The notes: a model not told the origin generated them from the letters alone. Numbered from the stretch's first letter, positions 1 to 9,058 are shown. The stretch is DNA of 64,000 bases from Methylotenera sp. (GCF_029946165.1 NZ_JAQSDZ010000005.1:1-64000), one strand, 5' to 3'. Numbers and translations are program-made.

Positions 1-204
1 CACCCTTGAATTAATGCACTCAAACTGCATTTACACAGAATTATTTACAGGCTCCAAACTAACACGAGAACTATTTAAATTAACATCAACTCAATTGATT
101 CCTACACTGTTTTAAGAATTATCCTCTTCAATAAACAAATAGCACTCTCTATATTCATATTAAATCTGTTCAAGATATTTTTTAATTAACTATGGAGATT
201 GATG

Positions 205-552
205 ATGAAACATACTAAATTCTACTTGCCAAGCCTATTATTAGCTGGCTTGTTACAGACTACCATTGCGTTTGCAGGTGCAACTAACAGTGGCGATAAC
301 ACAGCTGCGGTTCCAGGCGAAAATAGCTCAAACACAGTCACTCCAGTGGATGGAACTTATAATAAAAATACCGATAATTCCCAAAATACAGATATGAATA
401 AATCTAACAATTCCACTTCAAATAAATCCCCTAGCGATAAAAAAGCTAAAAAAAATAATTCAACTAAAAGTATGGAGGATTGTTACGCTGCCGATGGGAA
501 ATTAAAGTCAGGCAGTTTAGATTGCAATACTGATCTTAATACTACTAAATAG
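205..552 (+). CDS. Small secreted Asn/Lys/Ser-rich protein of unknown function
   Basis: About 115 residues. An N-terminal signal peptide is visible (basic MKHTK, hydrophobic LPSLLLAGLL, likely cut after IAFA), so the protein should be exported. The mature part is low-complexity, rich in Asn, Ser, Thr and Lys, with a short C-terminal block holding two Cys (DCYAADG and SLDC) that could form a disulfide in the periplasm. GGAG at 194-197 lies 7 bases before ATG 205, which favours this start over TTG 199 or ATG 202. I do not recognise the family. It stands alone upstream of a DUF3008 gene. The biased composition could also fit a metal-binding or stress-related periplasmic peptide, but nothing proves it. 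Confidence 0.6.
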   Translation: MKHTKFYLPSLLLAGLLQTTIAFAGATNSGDNTAAVPGENSSNTVTPVDGTYNKNTDNSQNTDMNKSNNSTSNKSPSDKKAKKNNSTKSMEDCYAADGKLKSGSLDCNTDLNTTK

Positions 553-606
553 TACTAACGGGATGTAATAGTCTTAGGATTTTTCTTCTTGAGAATAAAC
601 TTCAAT

Positions 607-612
607 AGGAGG
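607..612 (+). promoter_or_regulatory. Consensus Shine-Dalgarno of the DUF3008 gene
   Basis: AGGAGG sits 5 bases before ATG 618. Most genes in this window have weak sites, so this suggests strong translation of the small protein. Confidence 0.7.
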
Positions 613-617
613 TTATT

Positions 618-806
618 ATGCCAGCCAAATCCAAGTCTCAGCAAATGGCTGCGGGAATAGCACTTGCAGCCAAACGCGGTGAAAAGAAGAAAAGTGAATT
701 AACGGGTGCTTCAAAAGAAATGTTTGAGTCAATGAGCGAAGAACAACTTGATGAGTTTGCTTCTACAAAACGAAAAGGCAAACCTGATCATGTTTCAAAG
801 TCTTGA
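618..806 (+). CDS. DUF3008 family small basic protein
   Basis: 62 residues, highly charged and lysine-rich. The order MPAKSKSQQMAAGIALAAKRG, then SELTGASKEMFESMSEEQL, then EFASTKRKGKPDHV matches the DUF3008 family, small proteins common in proteobacteria with no proven function. There is no signal peptide or membrane segment; it is probably cytoplasmic. A consensus ribosome site precedes it, implying abundant product. Similar small KGG-like or stress-induced basic proteins exist, so a role in stress or in binding nucleic acid is possible but only a guess. Confidence 0.75.
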   Translation: MPAKSKSQQMAAGIALAAKRGEKKKSELTGASKEMFESMSEEQLDEFASTKRKGKPDHVSKS

Positions 807-867
807 ATTTATTCATGAAACAGTAAGTGACTTCTGAAAATTATTGTCGGTTTAGATTTGCTATTCG

Positions 868-895
868 CAAAAACCACTCCATTGTCAGTAGTGGT
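868..895 (-). terminator. Hairpin terminator after ftsX
   Basis: On the minus strand a 6-bp stem (ACCACT with AGTGGT, 11-base loop) is followed by TTTTT (complement of 869-873). It lies about 30 bases past the ftsX stop and would end the ftsY-ftsE-ftsX transcript. A second weak CTCAG/CTGAG stem lies at 900-920. Confidence 0.5.
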
Positions 896-926
896 AAAGC
901 TCAGTAGTAGTTAAGCTGAGATTTAG

Positions 927-1847
927 CTAATCAATTTTAATTGAAGCAATTGAGCGAGAAACAGCCAGACTTGAACCTAGCCAGCCAATAAATATAGCGA
1001 AGCTGATTATCCCTATAAAAAGGTCGCTGTTAATTATAGGTAAACTGAAATCGCTACTATACAAAGTAGATAGTGCTTGTACCGATAGATTAAATGCCAT
1101 AACTGCTAGCATCAACATAATGGTGGCTAACACTCCGCCAAATAAGCCGTAAATAATACCAGCGTATAAAAATGGAATGCGAATAAAGCTATTAGTTGCG
1201 CCTATTAGTTTACTCACAATCACTTCCTCTTTTTGTGTGAGTATCTGCATGCGGATTGTATTGCCTATAATGACCAATAGTGCGAAAGCTAATAAGGTCG
1301 TTATAAAAAATATAATCTTTTTACCTAATGTTAATAGCGCTGATAAGCGCTTTGCCCACTCTGTATTCAGCCTTACATGTTCAACACTTGGAATGTTTTG
1401 AAGCTCTTGTTTAAGTGTTTCTAGCGCATCAGGCTCTGTAGATTTCGCTTGAATGAAGAATGCATCAGGAAGTGGATTTTCTTCTAAGTCGACAACTTTG
1501 CTATCTGTTTCATTAGCCGCACTAGCTTTATTTTTAAGGGTTTGCCAAGCATTTTCCTTGTTAACTAAATGAAAATCTTTAATAGATTTATTCTTTTTCA
1601 AAAGCGCTTCGACTTCTTGCACGGCATCTTTGTCTGCATCAAGCTTTAGAAAAAGACTAATTTGAGTTTCATCTTGCATATGATTGGTAAATTTGGATAA
1701 ATGATCTACACCCAAATAAAACAGCCCAGGTACACTTAACGCAACGGCAATTACCAAGCTAATCATAAATGTCGATACGGCATTGTTTTGCATACGACCG
1801 AGCACTAATTTTATGGTTTGTACATGCTGGTTAATCCAGTTATTCAT
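927..1847 (-). CDS. ftsX: Cell division ABC transporter permease FtsX
   Basis: About 306 residues. FtsX is the membrane half of the FtsEX complex, which couples ATP hydrolysis to activation of septal peptidoglycan hydrolases and to divisome assembly. Predicted layout: cytoplasmic N-terminus, first membrane segment at about 22-45, a large periplasmic domain (about 46-170), then three membrane segments at about 173-200, 222-255 and 277-298, as in other FtsX proteins. ATG 1847 (MNNWIN) overlaps the end of ftsE by 8 bases; an upstream in-frame start at 1862 is less likely. Last gene of ftsY-ftsE-ftsX. In many proteobacteria rpoH follows; here it does not. Confidence 0.93.
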   Translation of the reverse strand: MNNWINQHVQTIKLVLGRMQNNAVSTFMISLVIAVALSVPGLFYLGVDHLSKFTNHMQDETQISLFLKLDADKDAVQEVEALLKKNKSIKDFHLVNKENAWQTLKNKASAANETDSKVVDLEENPLPDAFFIQAKSTEPDALETLKQELQNIPSVEHVRLNTEWAKRLSALLTLGKKIIFFITTLLAFALLVIIGNTIRMQILTQKEEVIVSKLIGATNSFIRIPFLYAGIIYGLFGGVLATIMLMLAVMAFNLSVQALSTLYSSDFSLPIINSDLFIGIISFAIFIGWLGSSLAVSRSIASIKID

Positions 1848-2526
1848 GATGAACTCCATCAAACCCAGATTGAGCCTGTGTCAGCTGACCTTGATTAAGA
1901 TGCAATACGCGATTTTGAACGGCGCTCATGCCCAAGGCATCATGCGTGGCTACGATTACTGTCACGCCCACTTGATGGAACGCATGAAAAATCCCCATAA
2001 TATCTGCCGCGTAACCCGCATCTAAATTACCCGTTGGTTCATCTGCTATTAATATTGAAGGGCGACATACTACAGCGCGGGCAATGGCTAAACGTTGCTG
2101 TTCACCGCCAGATAATGTTATAGGCATTGCTTTTTCTTTTTGTAGTAACCCCACTTTATCTAAAGCGGCGCGAACTCGTTTAGAAGCCTCATTACCGGTA
2201 ATACCATTAATATGTAAAGGCAGAATTATATTTTCGAAGCAATTGCGGTCATATAATAATTTATGGTCCTGAAAGATTAAGCCGAATTTACGACGCATAA
2301 ATGGTATGGCGGATGGCTTAAGTTTGCTGATGTTTTGGTTGGCAATGAGTACCGTACCACTAGTAGGTTTTTCGGTCGCCGCAATCAGTTTTAGCAAAGT
2401 ACTTTTGCCGGCCCCAGAATGCCCCGTTACAAACACTAACTCACCCGCTTCTATGGTAAAGCTTGCGTTTTTTAAGGCTTCGTTACTACCAGGGTAGCGC
2501 TTGGTGACTTGGTCAAATTTAATCAT
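1840..2526 (-). CDS. ftsE: Cell division ATP-binding protein FtsE
   Basis: 228 residues, the usual FtsE length. This is the cytoplasmic ATPase of FtsEX. Walker A GHSGAGKST at 35-43, ABC signature LSGGEQQ at 138-144 and Walker B ILIADEP at 158-164 are all intact, and the tail NLDAG fits the D-loop. It lies between ftsY (37-base gap) and ftsX (short overlap), so the three are almost certainly one transcript. Overlapping stop and start codons suggest coupled translation of FtsE and FtsX, which are needed in fixed ratio. Confidence 0.96.
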   Translation of the reverse strand: MIKFDQVTKRYPGSNEALKNASFTIEAGELVFVTGHSGAGKSTLLKLIAATEKPTSGTVLIANQNISKLKPSAIPFMRRKFGLIFQDHKLLYDRNCFENIILPLHINGITGNEASKRVRAALDKVGLLQKEKAMPITLSGGEQQRLAIARAVVCRPSILIADEPTGNLDAGYAADIMGIFHAFHQVGVTVIVATHDALGMSAVQNRVLHLNQGQLTQAQSGFDGVHHE

Positions 2527-2563
2527 TGCTTTAGATTATATCGCTAAATAGTGAATGAAATTA

Positions 2564-3580
2564 CTAATCAATCATCGCATCAATAAAATCGGCGGCAACA
2601 AATGGTCGTAAATCATCTATGCCTTCGCCAATGCCAATATAGCGAATGGGAATAGGGCGGGCTTCGGCAATCGCAGCTATGACGCCACCTTTAGCCGTAC
2701 CATCTAATTTGCTCAATACCAAGCCCGTGACCCCAAGTGCGTCGTCAAAGGTTTTAACTTGCGTCACCGCATTTTGTCCAGTGTTGGCATCCAGCACTAA
2801 TAGCACTTCGTGAGGTGCTCCTGGCAACGCTTTATCCATCACGCGTTTTACTTTGGCAATTTCATCCATTAAGTGCATCTGTGTAGGTAAGCGGCCAGCA
2901 GTGTCAGCTAATACGATATCGATATTTTTAGCTTTTGCGGAATTAATTGCATCAAACATCACGGCAGCAGCATCGCCACTGGTTTGTGACACCACGTGCA
3001 CGTTATTGCGCTCACCCCAAATTTGCAGTTGCTCGCGAGCAGCGGCTCTAAATGTATCACCTGCGGCAATAAGTACGGATTTACCTTCTGCTTGAAAGGC
3101 ATGAGCCAGTTTGCCAATTGAAGTTGTTTTCCCCGCACCGTTCACGCCCGCTAACATAATCACAAATGGCTTGTGACCGCTCGTATCAAGTGGTTTTTGC
3201 AATGGCGTGAGCAGGTCAGACATTGCGTCTTTTAGTGCGGCTTTGAGCTGAATTGTGTCATCTAGACTTTGCACTTTGACGCGATTTTTGATGTCGGCAA
3301 GCAAATTTTTAGTGGCATTCACGCCAACGTCTGAAGTGATTAAAATGGTTTCTAACTCTTCATAAACTTCAGCATCGATTTTTCCGCCACCAAATAAACT
3401 AGCGAGTTGGTTGCCAAGTTGTTTACGGGTTTTACTAAGACTTTGTTTTAATCGTTCACTCCAGCTTTGTGCGGCTACTGGTGCTTCTGTAACTTGTATT
3501 TCAACTACAGGCGCATCAACTTGCTCGGGTGTTGGTTCTTCTGTAGATTGGGCTGGTTTTTTTTTGAAAAAATCGAACAT
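2564..3580 (-). CDS. ftsY: Signal recognition particle receptor FtsY
   Basis: 338 residues. FtsY is the GTPase receptor that takes SRP-ribosome complexes to the inner membrane. The acidic, variable A domain (about 1-40) is short; the NG domain follows. GTPase motifs: P-loop GVNGAGKT at 145-152, DTFRAAA at about 175-181, DTAGR at 226-230 and SKLDG at 290-294. The KKK near the N-terminus is encoded within a run of nine A (T on the plus strand at 3557-3565), a place where slippage could occur. First gene of the ftsYEX unit, divergent from the M16 peptidase genes. Confidence 0.96.
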   Translation of the reverse strand: MFDFFKKKPAQSTEEPTPEQVDAPVVEIQVTEAPVAAQSWSERLKQSLSKTRKQLGNQLASLFGGGKIDAEVYEELETILITSDVGVNATKNLLADIKNRVKVQSLDDTIQLKAALKDAMSDLLTPLQKPLDTSGHKPFVIMLAGVNGAGKTTSIGKLAHAFQAEGKSVLIAAGDTFRAAAREQLQIWGERNNVHVVSQTSGDAAAVMFDAINSAKAKNIDIVLADTAGRLPTQMHLMDEIAKVKRVMDKALPGAPHEVLLVLDANTGQNAVTQVKTFDDALGVTGLVLSKLDGTAKGGVIAAIAEARPIPIRYIGIGEGIDDLRPFVAADFIDAMID

Positions 3581-3657
3581 AGTGACTCAATATTTTTTGA
3601 CTGGTTTAATAAAGCTATTTTATCTTAATTTTTTGGCTAAGCCGATATTGTTTAATT

Positions 3658-3685
3658 TTATGATGAGAACTTTATGATGAGAACT
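3658..3685. repeat. Perfect 14-bp tandem duplication
   Basis: TTATGATGAGAACT occurs twice head to tail (3658-3671 and 3672-3685) in the divergent ftsY/M16 promoter region. Confidence 0.85.
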
Positions 3686-3763
3686 TAGAGATGAACTAAC
3701 AAGTAAACAGTCGTGTCACATAGCTGGTTTAAAATGTTAACAACTCAAAGCGTTTAGCCACGC

Positions 3764-3769
3764 TATAAT
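3764..3769 (+). promoter_or_regulatory. Possible -10 box for the M16 peptidase gene
   Basis: A perfect TATAAT lies 54 bases before the GTG start. No convincing -35 sequence is seen at 17 bases; TTAACA at 3737-3742 is 21 bases away. Confidence 0.35.
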
Positions 3770-3823
3770 CAAATAAGATTTATTAACTCATGGTCATTAA
3801 CGATGAATTTGGAGAAGTACACG

Positions 3824-5185
3824 GTGAGTATCAAAAGCTTAGTGATATTAATATTAGCAATGCCAATGACAGTTTTTGCAGCAAGTTCTATACAAGAATT
3901 CAAACTCGATAATGGTTTAAAACTTGTGGTACAAGAAGATCATCGCTCGCCCGTGGTGGTTTCCCAGGTTTGGTATCGCGCTGGTAGTATGGATGAAGTT
4001 AACGGCAAAACTGGTGTGGCGCATGTGCTTGAACATATGATGTTTAAGGGCACTAAGAAAGTGAAGGCGGGACAATTTTCGCGCTTAATCGCGGCGGCAG
4101 GTGGTAAGGAAAATGCCTTTACTGGGGCCGATTACACTTGTTATTTTCAGCAACTTGAAAAGTCAAACTTACCACTATCGTTTGAGCTAGAAGCTGATCG
4201 CATGGCTAATCTACAACTGACTAAAGAAGAGTTTGATAAAGAAATCAGAGTGGTAATGGAAGAGCGTCGTTGGCGCACGGATGATAAACCGCAATCTATG
4301 GTGAATGAAGCTTTTCAAGGTACGGTTTATCGTGCGCACCCTTACGCGCGACCTGTTGTGGGTTTTATGAATGATCTTGAAAACATGACTTTTGAGGATG
4401 CGCGTGAGTGGTACAACACTTGGTATGCGCCTAATAATGCCACGCTGGTAGTGGTAGGGGATGTTAAAGCAGCTGATGTGTACAAGCTTACCCAACAATA
4501 TTTTGGCAAGTTAAAGCCAAAAGTATTACCAGCACGCAAGCCTCAAGTTGAGCCAGCACAAATTGGCGAACGTCGTATTATCGTGAAAGCCCCCGCTAAA
4601 CAATCTTATATTCTCATGGGTTACCATGTGCCTGCACTTAATGACCCAGATAAAGATTGGGAGCCGTATGCGCTAGAGGTGTTAGCTGGCGTATTAAGTG
4701 GCAATTCTGCTGCTCGACTAAATCAATCTTTAGTGCGAGATACGCAATTAGCCGTTGATGTGGGTGCAGGGTATGACCTTTTGCAACGCGGACGTTTGAG
4801 CTTGTTTGAACTAGACGGTACTCCAAGCGAAGGCAAAACCGTAGCTGAAGTAGAAACGGCTTTATTGCAACAAATAGATAAAATCAAAGCATCAGGCGTA
4901 ACCACTGAAGAGCTTGATCGTGTTAAAGCAGGCGTCATTGCCTCAGACGTTTATCAACGCGATTCTATGTTCTACCAAGCAATGCAAATAGGTACGGTTG
5001 AGACAATAGGCTTCTCTTGGAAGATTTTAGATAGTTATCAAGCAAAATTGCGCGCCGTAACGTCAGAGCAAGTGCAAGCCGTCGCTAAGAGATATCTGGT
5101 TAAGGACAACTTAACCATTGCGACTTTAGATCCGCAGCCGGTGGATCCGAATGCTAAGCCCCAAGGCAAACCCCATGTCCATTAA
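3824..5185 (+). CDS. M16 zinc metallopeptidase, catalytic subunit
   Basis: About 453 residues. An M16B (processing-peptidase-like) zinc protease. A signal peptide (SLVILILAMPMTVFA) implies export to the periplasm. The inverted zinc motif HVLEH is at about 67-71 and downstream glutamates (EEFDKEIRVVMEE) provide the third ligand. GGAG at 3811-3814 is 9 bases before GTG 3824; ATG 3803 lies upstream of that site, so GTG is preferred. A second M16 gene lacking the zinc motif follows, so the two should form a heterodimer. The likely role is degradation of periplasmic peptides; the substrate is unknown. Confidence 0.88.
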   Translation: MSIKSLVILILAMPMTVFAASSIQEFKLDNGLKLVVQEDHRSPVVVSQVWYRAGSMDEVNGKTGVAHVLEHMMFKGTKKVKAGQFSRLIAAAGGKENAFTGADYTCYFQQLEKSNLPLSFELEADRMANLQLTKEEFDKEIRVVMEERRWRTDDKPQSMVNEAFQGTVYRAHPYARPVVGFMNDLENMTFEDAREWYNTWYAPNNATLVVVGDVKAADVYKLTQQYFGKLKPKVLPARKPQVEPAQIGERRIIVKAPAKQSYILMGYHVPALNDPDKDWEPYALEVLAGVLSGNSAARLNQSLVRDTQLAVDVGAGYDLLQRGRLSLFELDGTPSEGKTVAEVETALLQQIDKIKASGVTTEELDRVKAGVIASDVYQRDSMFYQAMQIGTVETIGFSWKILDSYQAKLRAVTSEQVQAVAKRYLVKDNLTIATLDPQPVDPNAKPQGKPHVH

Positions 5186-5189
5186 AATT

Positions 5190-5288
5190 CAAATTGCGTC
5201 GCGATACGTTGTTGCGTCAAACCTCATGTACTTGATGTACACGTCGGCTTGACGCGCCTAGTCTCGCTTAGCACTTTTAATTTTTATT
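5190..5288. repeat. Structured intergenic repeat-like element
   Basis: The segment holds a 7-bp inverted repeat (GCGTCAA 5214-5220 with TTGACGC 5249-5255) enclosing two ATGTAC copies 9 bases apart (5226-5231, 5235-5240), flanked by AT-rich ends (AAAATT near 5184, AATTTT near 5279). The form resembles short dispersed intergenic repeats of betaproteobacteria. Only one copy is seen here, so dispersal is inferred. Confidence 0.45.
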
Positions 5289-5310
5289 AGAGAAGTTAGT
5301 TTTTTAAATT

Positions 5311-5345
5311 TCGACATCTCCGCATAGGCGGGAATCCAGTTAAGG
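5311..5345 (+). repeat. Degenerate REP-like half element
   Basis: GACAT, a small stem CCGC-ATAG-GCGG (5320-5331) and GAATCCAGT resemble half of the common GTCATTCCCGC...GCGGGAATCCAG dispersed repeat. A fuller relative lies at 12105-12172. It ends just upstream of the second M16 gene. Confidence 0.45.
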
Positions 5346-5352
5346 TAATAAA

Positions 5353-6663
5353 ATGAAATTAATTAAAATTTTAACAATTGTAGTCAGTAGCTTAGTGGCA
5401 TTTAACAGTAACGCTGCTGTGAAAATTCAGCATTGGCAAACCAGCACAGGCTCTGAAGTTTATTTTGTAGAAAATCATGATCTGCCGATTGTCGATTTAA
5501 GTGTTAATTTTGCTGCAGGTAGCGTGCATGATACGGCTGAGAAATCAGGTGTGGCTGGAATTACCAAATACATGATGACATTGGGCGCAGATGGTATGAC
5601 TGATGAAGTTATCGCTAATAAAATGGCGGATATTGGCGCTATTTTAGGTGGAGATTTTGATGCAGATCGTGCTGGATTTAAATTACGTACTTTGAGCAGC
5701 ACACGTGAGCAAACGCTCGCCATAGATGTATTTACAAAAGTGCTACAAAAACCAGATTTTCCAGAGGCTGTATTAACACGTGAAAAGGCACGGATTATTT
5801 CTGGCTTGCAAGAAGCCGAAACAAAGCCAGAAAGTATCTCTAGCAAAGCGTTTAATAAAGCTATATATGGCTCACACCCTTATAGCTTGGAAGAAAGTGG
5901 TGAAGTTGATACGGTAGCTAAAATTAAACGTGAAGATTTACAAAATTTTTATAGTCAATATTACGGCGCAAAGGGCGCGGTGATTGCGATGATTGGTGAT
6001 TTAACGCGCGAGCAAGCGAGTAAGATTGCTGAAAATATTTCTAGTGGACTACCAAAATCTGTTGCAATCGCGCCGATTCCACCAGTGCCTTATCCAGCTA
6101 AAGCGATAGAGCAACGTATTGTGCACCCTGCATCACAATCGCATATTTTATTAGGCTACCCAGGCATTAAACGTGGTGACCCAGATTTATTTCCTTTGTA
6201 TGTAGGTAACTACATTTTAGGTGGCGGCGGCTTTGTGTCGCGCTTAACGGAAGAAGTGCGCGAAAAACGTGGTTTGGTGTACAGCGTGTATAGCTACTTT
6301 ATGCCGATGGCAGAGCTAGGGCCATTCCAAATTGGCTTGCAAACTAAAAAAGACCAAGCTGATGATGCACTTAAGTTGGTGCGAGAAACATTAAATAAAT
6401 TTCTTAAAGACGGCGTTACAGAATCTGAGTTAAAAGCAGCAAAAGCCAATATTATCGGCGGCTTTCCTATGCGTATTGATAGTAATGGCAAGATTTTGGA
6501 TTATCTAGCCGTGATTGGTTTTTACAAGTTGCCACTGAGCTATTTAGATGATTACAACGCCAAAGTCGCTAGTGTGACTACTGCGCAAATTAAAGAAGCG
6601 TTTAATCGCAGACTTAAAGCTGAAAACTTTGTGACTATTATTGTGGGTGATGCGGTTAAGTAA
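5353..6663 (+). CDS. M16 family peptidase, non-catalytic partner subunit
   Basis: 436 residues with a signal peptide ending near FNSNAA. It has the M16 fold: the C-terminal substrate-binding stretch GGGGFVSRLTEEVREKRGL and the R/Y pair are clear. Where the zinc motif should be, the sequence is GVAGITKYMM, with no HxxEH, so it cannot bind zinc. This is the usual arrangement of a bacterial M16B heterodimer: one subunit cuts, the other helps bind substrate. The 167-base gap from the catalytic gene contains repeat-like sequence, unusual for partners needed in equal amounts. rsmD follows. Confidence 0.86.
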   Translation: MKLIKILTIVVSSLVAFNSNAAVKIQHWQTSTGSEVYFVENHDLPIVDLSVNFAAGSVHDTAEKSGVAGITKYMMTLGADGMTDEVIANKMADIGAILGGDFDADRAGFKLRTLSSTREQTLAIDVFTKVLQKPDFPEAVLTREKARIISGLQEAETKPESISSKAFNKAIYGSHPYSLEESGEVDTVAKIKREDLQNFYSQYYGAKGAVIAMIGDLTREQASKIAENISSGLPKSVAIAPIPPVPYPAKAIEQRIVHPASQSHILLGYPGIKRGDPDLFPLYVGNYILGGGGFVSRLTEEVREKRGLVYSVYSYFMPMAELGPFQIGLQTKKDQADDALKLVRETLNKFLKDGVTESELKAAKANIIGGFPMRIDSNGKILDYLAVIGFYKLPLSYLDDYNAKVASVTTAQIKEAFNRRLKAENFVTIIVGDAVK

Positions 6664-6756
6664 TGTTTTGAATGGACGACTAAAGATTTGCAAAGGTCTT
6701 TAGTAAAACCGCTTTAGTAGTAAAATGCTGATTTAGAGATAAATCAGCATATTCAA

Positions 6757-7329
6757 ATGGCATCAGCAAAATTAAATACAGTACGCATCAATGCTGGCGA
6801 GTGGCGAAGCCGCTTAATTAAGTTTCCAGATGCCACTGGTTTGCGGCCAACGCCAGAACGTGTGCGCCAAACGGTATTTAATTGGCTTGGGCAAGAGTTA
6901 ACGGGTCAAACGTGCTTAGATTTATTCGCAGGTACTGGTGTGATGGGTTTTGAAGCGCTTTCACGTGGCGCAACTTCAGTCACCTTGGTCGAAAAATCCA
7001 CGCCAGCTTACAAAGCATTATTGGATAATAAGCAGATTTTAAAAGCCGAAAAGGCACAAATTCTGCATCAAGATGCAATGCTGTTTCTGAATGCTAATCA
7101 ACAAAAATTCAACTTAATATTTTTAGACCCGCCTTACAATCAGCAATGGCTACCAAAAGTACTGCCTTTGTTACTTCAGCATTTAAAGCCAGATGGCTTT
7201 GTGTATGCAGAAGCAGAGTTTGCTCTAGATGAAAGTGCCGAGTTTGCGGCAGGCTGGCAAGTGGTGAAACAAAGCAAAGCGGGTAATGTGTTTTATCATC
7301 TGCTAAAATCTAGCAACAATAACGACTAA
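6757..7329 (+). CDS. rsmD: 16S rRNA (guanine966-N2)-methyltransferase RsmD
   Basis: 190 residues, the normal length. RsmD methylates G966 of 16S rRNA in the small ribosomal subunit. The SAM-binding motif DLFAGTGVMGFEALSRGA and the catalytic DPPY (124-127) are both intact, and the N-terminal GEWRSR and LRPTPERVRQTVFNWL blocks are typical of the family. coaD follows after 22 bases; rsmD-coaD-ferredoxin is a common order in beta- and gammaproteobacteria and is probably one transcript here. Confidence 0.96.
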   Translation: MASAKLNTVRINAGEWRSRLIKFPDATGLRPTPERVRQTVFNWLGQELTGQTCLDLFAGTGVMGFEALSRGATSVTLVEKSTPAYKALLDNKQILKAEKAQILHQDAMLFLNANQQKFNLIFLDPPYNQQWLPKVLPLLLQHLKPDGFVYAEAEFALDESAEFAAGWQVVKQSKAGNVFYHLLKSSNNND

Positions 7330-7336
7330 ATGTTAA

Positions 7337-8094
<758 letters not shown>

Positions 8095-8113
8095 GTAAAA
8101 AAAAGGAAAAAAT

Positions 8114-8503
8114 ATGCGCATGCTACATACCATGCTCCGTGTTGGTAATTTGGAGCGCTCAATCAAGTTCTATACTGAAGTTTTAGACATGAAAGTATTA
8201 CGCCACAATGATTTCCCCGATGGTAAGTTTACTTTAGCCTTTGTGGGTTATGGGGAAGAAAGTGACCATACAGTGCTAGAGCTTACATATAACTACGGCG
8301 TAGAAAGTTACGACATGGGCAAAGCCTATGGACATATCGCTTTAGAAGTAGATGATGCTTATAGCGCTTGTGATGCCGTACGAAATGCAGGCGGAAAAGT
8401 CGTGCGTGAAGCAGGGCCTATGATGCACGGCACAACCGTCATTGCCTTTGTGGAAGACCCAGATGGTTACAAAGTAGAGTTTATTCAAGCTGGAACTTAT
8501 TAA
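8114..8503 (+). CDS. gloA: Lactoylglutathione lyase (glyoxalase I)
   Basis: 129 residues. GloA isomerises the hemithioacetal of methylglyoxal and glutathione to S-lactoylglutathione, detoxifying methylglyoxal. The four metal ligands known from the E. coli nickel enzyme, H5, E56, H74 and E122, are all present at identical positions. An AAGGAA ribosome site precedes ATG 8114, 19 bases after the ferredoxin stop. Methylglyoxal arises from triose phosphates, so the enzyme fits a sugar-phosphate-heavy methylotroph metabolism. Confidence 0.96.
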   Translation: MRMLHTMLRVGNLERSIKFYTEVLDMKVLRHNDFPDGKFTLAFVGYGEESDHTVLELTYNYGVESYDMGKAYGHIALEVDDAYSACDAVRNAGGKVVREAGPMMHGTTVIAFVEDPDGYKVEFIQAGTY

Positions 8504-8519
8504 CTTAGCTATTTAATCC

Positions 8520-8780
8520 ATGACTACCTCTTGGTTTTTATACCTGCTGGAATGCAATAACGGCGCGTATTACGCGGGCATTAGCAATGATGTAAAGGCG
8601 CGCTTTGCCACCCATGTGAGTGGTAAAGGTGCGCGTTACACCCGTGCAAATCCGCCAGTTAAAATCCTTGCCACTAAAACTTATGCAGACCGTTCAGCGG
8701 CAAGTGTTGCCGAGGCGCAATTGAAAAGTTTGCCAAGAAATAAAAAGCTACAATACTTCAATGAGTCTCATGTTGAATAA
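8520..8780 (+). CDS. GIY-YIG nuclease-like protein, YhbQ/UPF0213 type
   Basis: 86 residues, a stand-alone GIY-YIG domain. The motif appears as LYLLEC near the N-terminus followed by YYAGISNDVKARFATH, with conserved GKGARYTR and the late KSLPRNKKL. YhbQ-like proteins have been linked to DNA strand breakage, but the cellular role is unsettled. It lies 16 bases after gloA and overlaps the next gene by 20 bases, so it belongs to the same run of small genes. Confidence 0.88.
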   Translation: MTTSWFLYLLECNNGAYYAGISNDVKARFATHVSGKGARYTRANPPVKILATKTYADRSAASVAEAQLKSLPRNKKLQYFNESHVE

Positions 8781-9015
8781 AGCTGAGTTAAAAGTTGCTG
8801 TACAAGCCGCTTTAAATGGTGATTGGGGTAATTCGCACAAAATCGCTCAGGAATATTCAGACCCCACCGCAAATTGGATTCACGCAGTACTTCACAAAAT
8901 TGAAGGTGACGAATGGAATAGCAAATATTGGTATGCCAAAACTGTGGGTAAAAAGTTTGAAGATTTTAATGATACGACACAAGAACTAAATGCAATTCAA
9001 GCCAGCTTAATGTAA
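8761..9015 (+). CDS. Conserved small protein of unknown function
   Basis: 84 residues, cytoplasmic, no signal peptide. The block NWIHAVLHKIEGDEWNSKYWYAK is a recognisable signature of a widespread small family with no assigned role that I know of. ATG 8761 overlaps the GIY-YIG gene; ATG 8770 is an alternative. It ends directly before a strong hairpin terminator, making it the last gene of the rsmD-to-here run. Confidence 0.75.
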   Translation: MSLMLNKAELKVAVQAALNGDWGNSHKIAQEYSDPTANWIHAVLHKIEGDEWNSKYWYAKTVGKKFEDFNDTTQELNAIQASLM

Positions 9016-9037
9016 AACCCCGCAACTGCGGGGTTTA
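9014..9037. terminator. Bidirectional hairpin terminator
   Basis: A perfect 10-bp stem (AAACCCCGCA 9015-9024 with TGCGGGGTTT 9027-9036, 2-base gap) lies between the convergent small gene and creD. It carries TTT on both strands and can serve both transcripts. Confidence 0.85.
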
Positions 9038-9058
9038 TTGTTTATGAATCCTACTTGA

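Noticed and set aside
1-198. Left edge of the window searched for the end of a gene or an RNA
   Set aside because: AT-rich, with no open frame, tRNA fold or clear promoter that I can support.
3557-3565. Run of nine T (A on the coding strand) at the 5' end of ftsY, a possible phase-variation tract
   Set aside because: It encodes the ordinary FFKKK start of FtsY, an essential gene; such runs are common at this place and switching it off would be lethal.
5266-5276. TTAGCACTT, resembling a CIRCE half-site
   Set aside because: No GAGTGCTAA partner at 9 bases; it is part of the repeat-like spacer.
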